Assembly (NCBI GenBank): GCA_015068985.1
Contig: SVJL01000002.1
Location: 1 to 64,000 of the forward strand
Direction of reading: 5' to 3'
From: Oscillospiraceae bacterium
GTDB lineage: Bacteria; Bacillota; Clostridia; UMGS1810
DNA: 64,000 nt
Part shown: positions 60,982 through 64,000 of the stretch, piece by piece
Numbering within the stretch: position 1 is the stretch's first letter
Layout: the number at the start of each line of letters is the position of its first letter
Notes under the pieces: model-generated
Seen by the model: only the letters and a program-made list of their open reading frames with translations
What the model was told of the DNA's origin: nothing
The model's database searches: none
Translations under genes and position numbers: made by a program

Positions 60982-62172
60982 ATGATACCCAGAGATAACT
61001 ATCTGGAGCTACTGAAGTCTTTTAAGAATAAAGAACTAATAAAAGTTGTCACCGGTATTCGCAGGTGTGGCAAGTCAACACTTTATGAAATATACAGAAA
61101 CTATCTTATGGAATCCGGAATATCTGAGCAGCAAATTATATCAATAAATCTTGAAGACCCTGATTTTGCTGAATTAAGAGAAAGCCAAAAGCTCTACGCT
61201 TATATCAATGAAAGGCTTATTCCTGATAAAATAAACTATGTGTTTCTTGATGAGGTACAAAAGGTTAAAGATTTCCAAGAAGCCTGCGACGGACTGTATA
61301 TAAAGAAGAATGTTGACCTCTATATAACCGGGTCAAATGCCGGAATTTTATCAGGTGAGCTTGCCACTCTCCTTTCGGGCAGATATGTTGAAATTAAAAT
61401 GCTGCCTCTTTCTTTCAAAGAATATGTAAGCACTATCGGAGACAAAACAGATTTGTCTCGTAAGTATCGTGAATATATTGAAAATGGTTCATTTCCTTAT
61501 ATAACTGAGCTTGAGGGTAAAAAAGCAAAATCAATATATCTTGAGAGCATATATAATTCTGTTGTTCTTAAAGATATTATATCACGCAAAAAGATTCTTG
61601 ATGTTTCCACTCTGGAAAATGTTATTCGCTTTATTTTTGATAATATTGGAAATCCCACATCTGCAACAAAAATAGCTAATGCACTAACATCTTCGGGTAA
61701 TAAAACAACTGTAAATACAGTGGAATCATATCTCAGAGCATTGCAGGAAAGCTTTATAATCTACAAAGCAGAGCGATATGATATTAAAGGCAAGCAATTG
61801 CTTGAAACAGGCGGAAAATATTATGTTGCGGATATTGGTCTCAGATATTATCTTCTCGGAACAAAAAAAGCCGACAGAGGGCATATCCTTGAAAACATTA
61901 TATATTTGGAGCTTTTAAGGCGTGGTTATGAGGTGTATGTTGGAAAAGCAGGAACTACAGAAGTTGATTTTATTGCTATAAACAACGAAGGAACCGAATA
62001 TTATCAAGTTGCTTATACCGTAGCTGATGATTCAGTTCTTGAGAGAGAACTAAAACCTATAAACAATATAACAGATCATAATCCGAAATATTTGCTCACA
62101 ATGGATGACGAGCCTATAGTGTCTCATAATGGCATAAAGCAAATTAATGCTCTTGATTGGCTCTTAGCCTGA
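60982..62172 (+). CDS. AAA-family ATPase with DUF4143-type C-terminus
   Basis: VVTGIRRCGKSTLYEIYR; YVFLDEVQKV; YITGSNAGILSGELATLLSGRYVEIKMLPLSFKEY; ...VDFI nuclease-like C-terminus. Confidence 0.9.
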   Translation: MIPRDNYLELLKSFKNKELIKVVTGIRRCGKSTLYEIYRNYLMESGISEQQIISINLEDPDFAELRESQKLYAYINERLIPDKINYVFLDEVQKVKDFQEACDGLYIKKNVDLYITGSNAGILSGELATLLSGRYVEIKMLPLSFKEYVSTIGDKTDLSRKYREYIENGSFPYITELEGKKAKSIYLESIYNSVVLKDIISRKKILDVSTLENVIRFIFDNIGNPTSATKIANALTSSGNKTTVNTVESYLRALQESFIIYKAERYDIKGKQLLETGGKYYVADIGLRYYLLGTKKADRGHILENIIYLELLRRGYEVYVGKAGTTEVDFIAINNEGTEYYQVAYTVADDSVLERELKPINNITDHNPKYLLTMDDEPIVSHNGIKQINALDWLLA

Positions 62173-62192
62173 CAGTAGCTGTCAGGCTAAAA

Positions 62193-62228
62193 TGAAAAAA
62201 ATCCTCCCCGTATGGGAAGGATTTTTTA
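62193..62228 (-). terminator. Terminator after fba
   Basis: aaaaaaatcctccccgtatgggaaggatttttt. Confidence 0.6.
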
Positions 62229-62236
62229 GTATCTGA

Positions 62237-63178
62237 TTATTTATTAAGATATTTTGCAACTTCTGCTGCAACGAGCTTTGTGAGCTCTTCAATGTTTGCT
62301 CCGCCATATGCAGGAGCTGCACCTGCTTTGCCGTCGCTGGAGAAAAGTTTCATTTTCTTCATACTTTCCTGTTTAACAGCTTCAACTGCAGCAGGGATAA
62401 GGTCGATAAGACCTTTGTCCATACTCTGGAATTTCTTAAATTCAGCCTCTACAGCTGCAACGTTAATATCGGTGAAGATGTTAACCTTGCTGATACCTTC
62501 CTGAATTGCCTGACGGAAGTCGTTGTCGGTAAGACCGGAACCACCGTGAAGAACAAGAGGAACGTCAACTGTTTTGGCAATGGTGCGGATTCTCTCAAAG
62601 TCGAGTTTGGGAGGAAGCTTATATGCACCGTGAGCATTGCCGACAGCAATAGCAAGAGCATCGACGCCTGTTTTGTCTACAAAGTCTTTAGCAAGCTTGG
62701 GATCGGTGAAGAATTTGGAGGGGTCTTCGAGATGGTCGCTGCCCTCTGCAGAGCCTTCATTATCGCCAACGTGACCAAGCTCACCTTCGATGGTTGCACC
62801 ATAGGAATGAGCAAGATCTGCCATTTCTTTAACCTTGCGGACATTTTCTTCATAAGAATCGGTTGAGCAGTCATACATAACTGAGCTGAAACCAAGCTTA
62901 AGAGCCTGAACGCAAGTGTCGTAGGTAAGACCATGGTCAAGATGAACAACAACGGGAACATTTGCTTTCTTAGCCATGGGGATTAAGTAATAAGAAACTT
63001 CTTCGAGGGGACCATAAGGAAGAAGAACCTCGGCTGTGCCCATGATAACCGGTGAACGTGTGCATTCTGCAGCATTAAGAATACCGCGGGCAAGCTCTAA
63101 GTTTACTGCGTTAAACAAACCGACAGCATATTTGCCCTGTTTAGCCGGTCTGAGAACTTCATTCATATTAACTAACAT
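62237..63178 (-). CDS. fba: Class II fructose-bisphosphate aldolase
   Basis: VPVVVHLDHGLTYDTC; EGELGHVGDNEG; VLHGGSGL. Confidence 0.93.
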   Translation of the reverse strand: MLVNMNEVLRPAKQGKYAVGLFNAVNLELARGILNAAECTRSPVIMGTAEVLLPYGPLEEVSYYLIPMAKKANVPVVVHLDHGLTYDTCVQALKLGFSSVMYDCSTDSYEENVRKVKEMADLAHSYGATIEGELGHVGDNEGSAEGSDHLEDPSKFFTDPKLAKDFVDKTGVDALAIAVGNAHGAYKLPPKLDFERIRTIAKTVDVPLVLHGGSGLTDNDFRQAIQEGISKVNIFTDINVAAVEAEFKKFQSMDKGLIDLIPAAVEAVKQESMKKMKLFSSDGKAGAAPAYGGANIEELTKLVAAEVAKYLNK

Positions 63179-63357
63179 ATTTTTATCTCCTTATTCGGCA
63201 ATGCCGAAAGTATTTTTTGAAAACACGTTTAATGACTCTTTGGCACAGAGAAAAACGGATTTCTTTAATACATATATAATTATACACTATTTTTGCTACA
63301 AGTCAAGAGATTTTTTTGATTTTTGTTGATTTTTTTTGATTTGTTTGTGTTTTAATG

Positions 63358-64000
63358 TTAGTTTTTGTGGTTTAGCTTTAGATTTATATTGTATTTTTCC
63401 TTAAAATACATCAGATTCTCTTTTTTGTGCCCGACAATCTGCGAAATCTTATCCTTTGGTGCATCAATTTCAAGAGTTGTGTTTTTAATTGATCGAGATA
63501 CAATGTGATTTTCAATTTTTTTACGTATGATTCTGCCATACACAAGCTCTGCAAAAGCGTTGTGATACGGCCCGATAACCGTGGCCGAATTAACTCCGTC
63601 GGTAGTTTGGAGACCAATGCGGAGAATTGTTATGTTTTTTTCTTCAAAAATCTCAACAAGCTCTGCGGCAAGCTCAACGGCGTCGTCAAGCTTTTGGGGT
63701 AGGTATTTGCCTCTTTGATACATTTCAAAAAGATGAGTGCCTTCCATAACAAGCGTTGGGTATATTCTCACACATTGCGGATTCAATGCAGCAATCTGAC
63801 GTGCAGTAAAAACAGATTTTTCTTTTGTGTCGCCGGGGAGACCTGTCATCATCTGGAGACCAAGCTCTATGCCACGCTCTTTGATGAGCTCAGATGCTTT
63901 TTTTACGTCTTCAAAGCTATGACCTCTGTTTGAAGCCAGAAGCACCTCTTCATCTGTCGATTGAACTCCAAGCTCTATGGCGGTCATACCATAGGCTTTG
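63358..64000 (-). CDS. Radical SAM (Elp3/YhcC-like) protein, partial; continues beyond window
   Basis: TAIELGVQSTDEEVLLASNRGH; LGLQMMTGLPGDTKE. Confidence 0.8.
   Translation of the reverse strand, partial: KAYGMTAIELGVQSTDEEVLLASNRGHSFEDVKKASELIKERGIELGLQMMTGLPGDTKEKSVFTARQIAALNPQCVRIYPTLVMEGTHLFEMYQRGKYLPQKLDDAVELAAELVEIFEEKNITILRIGLQTTDGVNSATVIGPYHNAFAELVYGRIIRKKIENHIVSRSIKNTTLEIDAPKDKISQIVGHKKENLMYFKEKYNINLKLNHKN

Overview
Window from a low-GC Firmicutes (Clostridia, probably Oscillospiraceae-like) chromosome. Taxonomy is an inference from gene content and order. Most genes are on the minus strand. Housekeeping blocks: (i) a dcw cell-wall/division cluster, mraZ-rsmH-ftsL-PBP-murE-murF-mraY-ftsW-murG-murA-ftsQ-ftsZ-nrdR (about 5.9-20.1 kb); (ii) ymdB-rny, a second murA and yebC (22-27 kb); (iii) aspA/LysR, tRNA-Arg(CCG) and tmk-thyX (29-34 kb); (iv) an SRP/ribosome operon, smc-ftsY-ylxM-ffh-rpsP-khpA-rimM-trmD-rplS-lepB-ylqF-rnhB-yraN, interrupted by a phd-doc toxin-antitoxin module (46-60 kb). 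Accessory content of most interest: (a) a candidate RiPP-like peptide locus at 40.0-46.0 kb. It has a 61-aa Thr-rich peptide with a lasso-type leader motif, a PqqD/RRE protein, an S26-type Ser-His peptidase, an ABC exporter, an HPr-kinase-like protein, a secreted protein and an uncharacterised 347-aa protein, but no lasso cyclase. (b) An unusual array of micro-hairpins at 43892-44124, with AGCTAAATT repeats separated by different perfect palindromes. (c) A family of MITE-like elements with ATAAATTATTGTTTA termini whose internal hairpins covary between copies. (d) A tandem pair of 271-bp TA-flanked inverted-repeat elements next to rimM. (e) A roughly 550-bp nested-palindrome intergenic region at 27.6-28.1 kb, part of which recurs at the window start. 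(f) A promoter-structured leader-terminator unit at 260-444 with a possible antiterminator. All calls come from reading the sequence and ORF translations; no database search was run.
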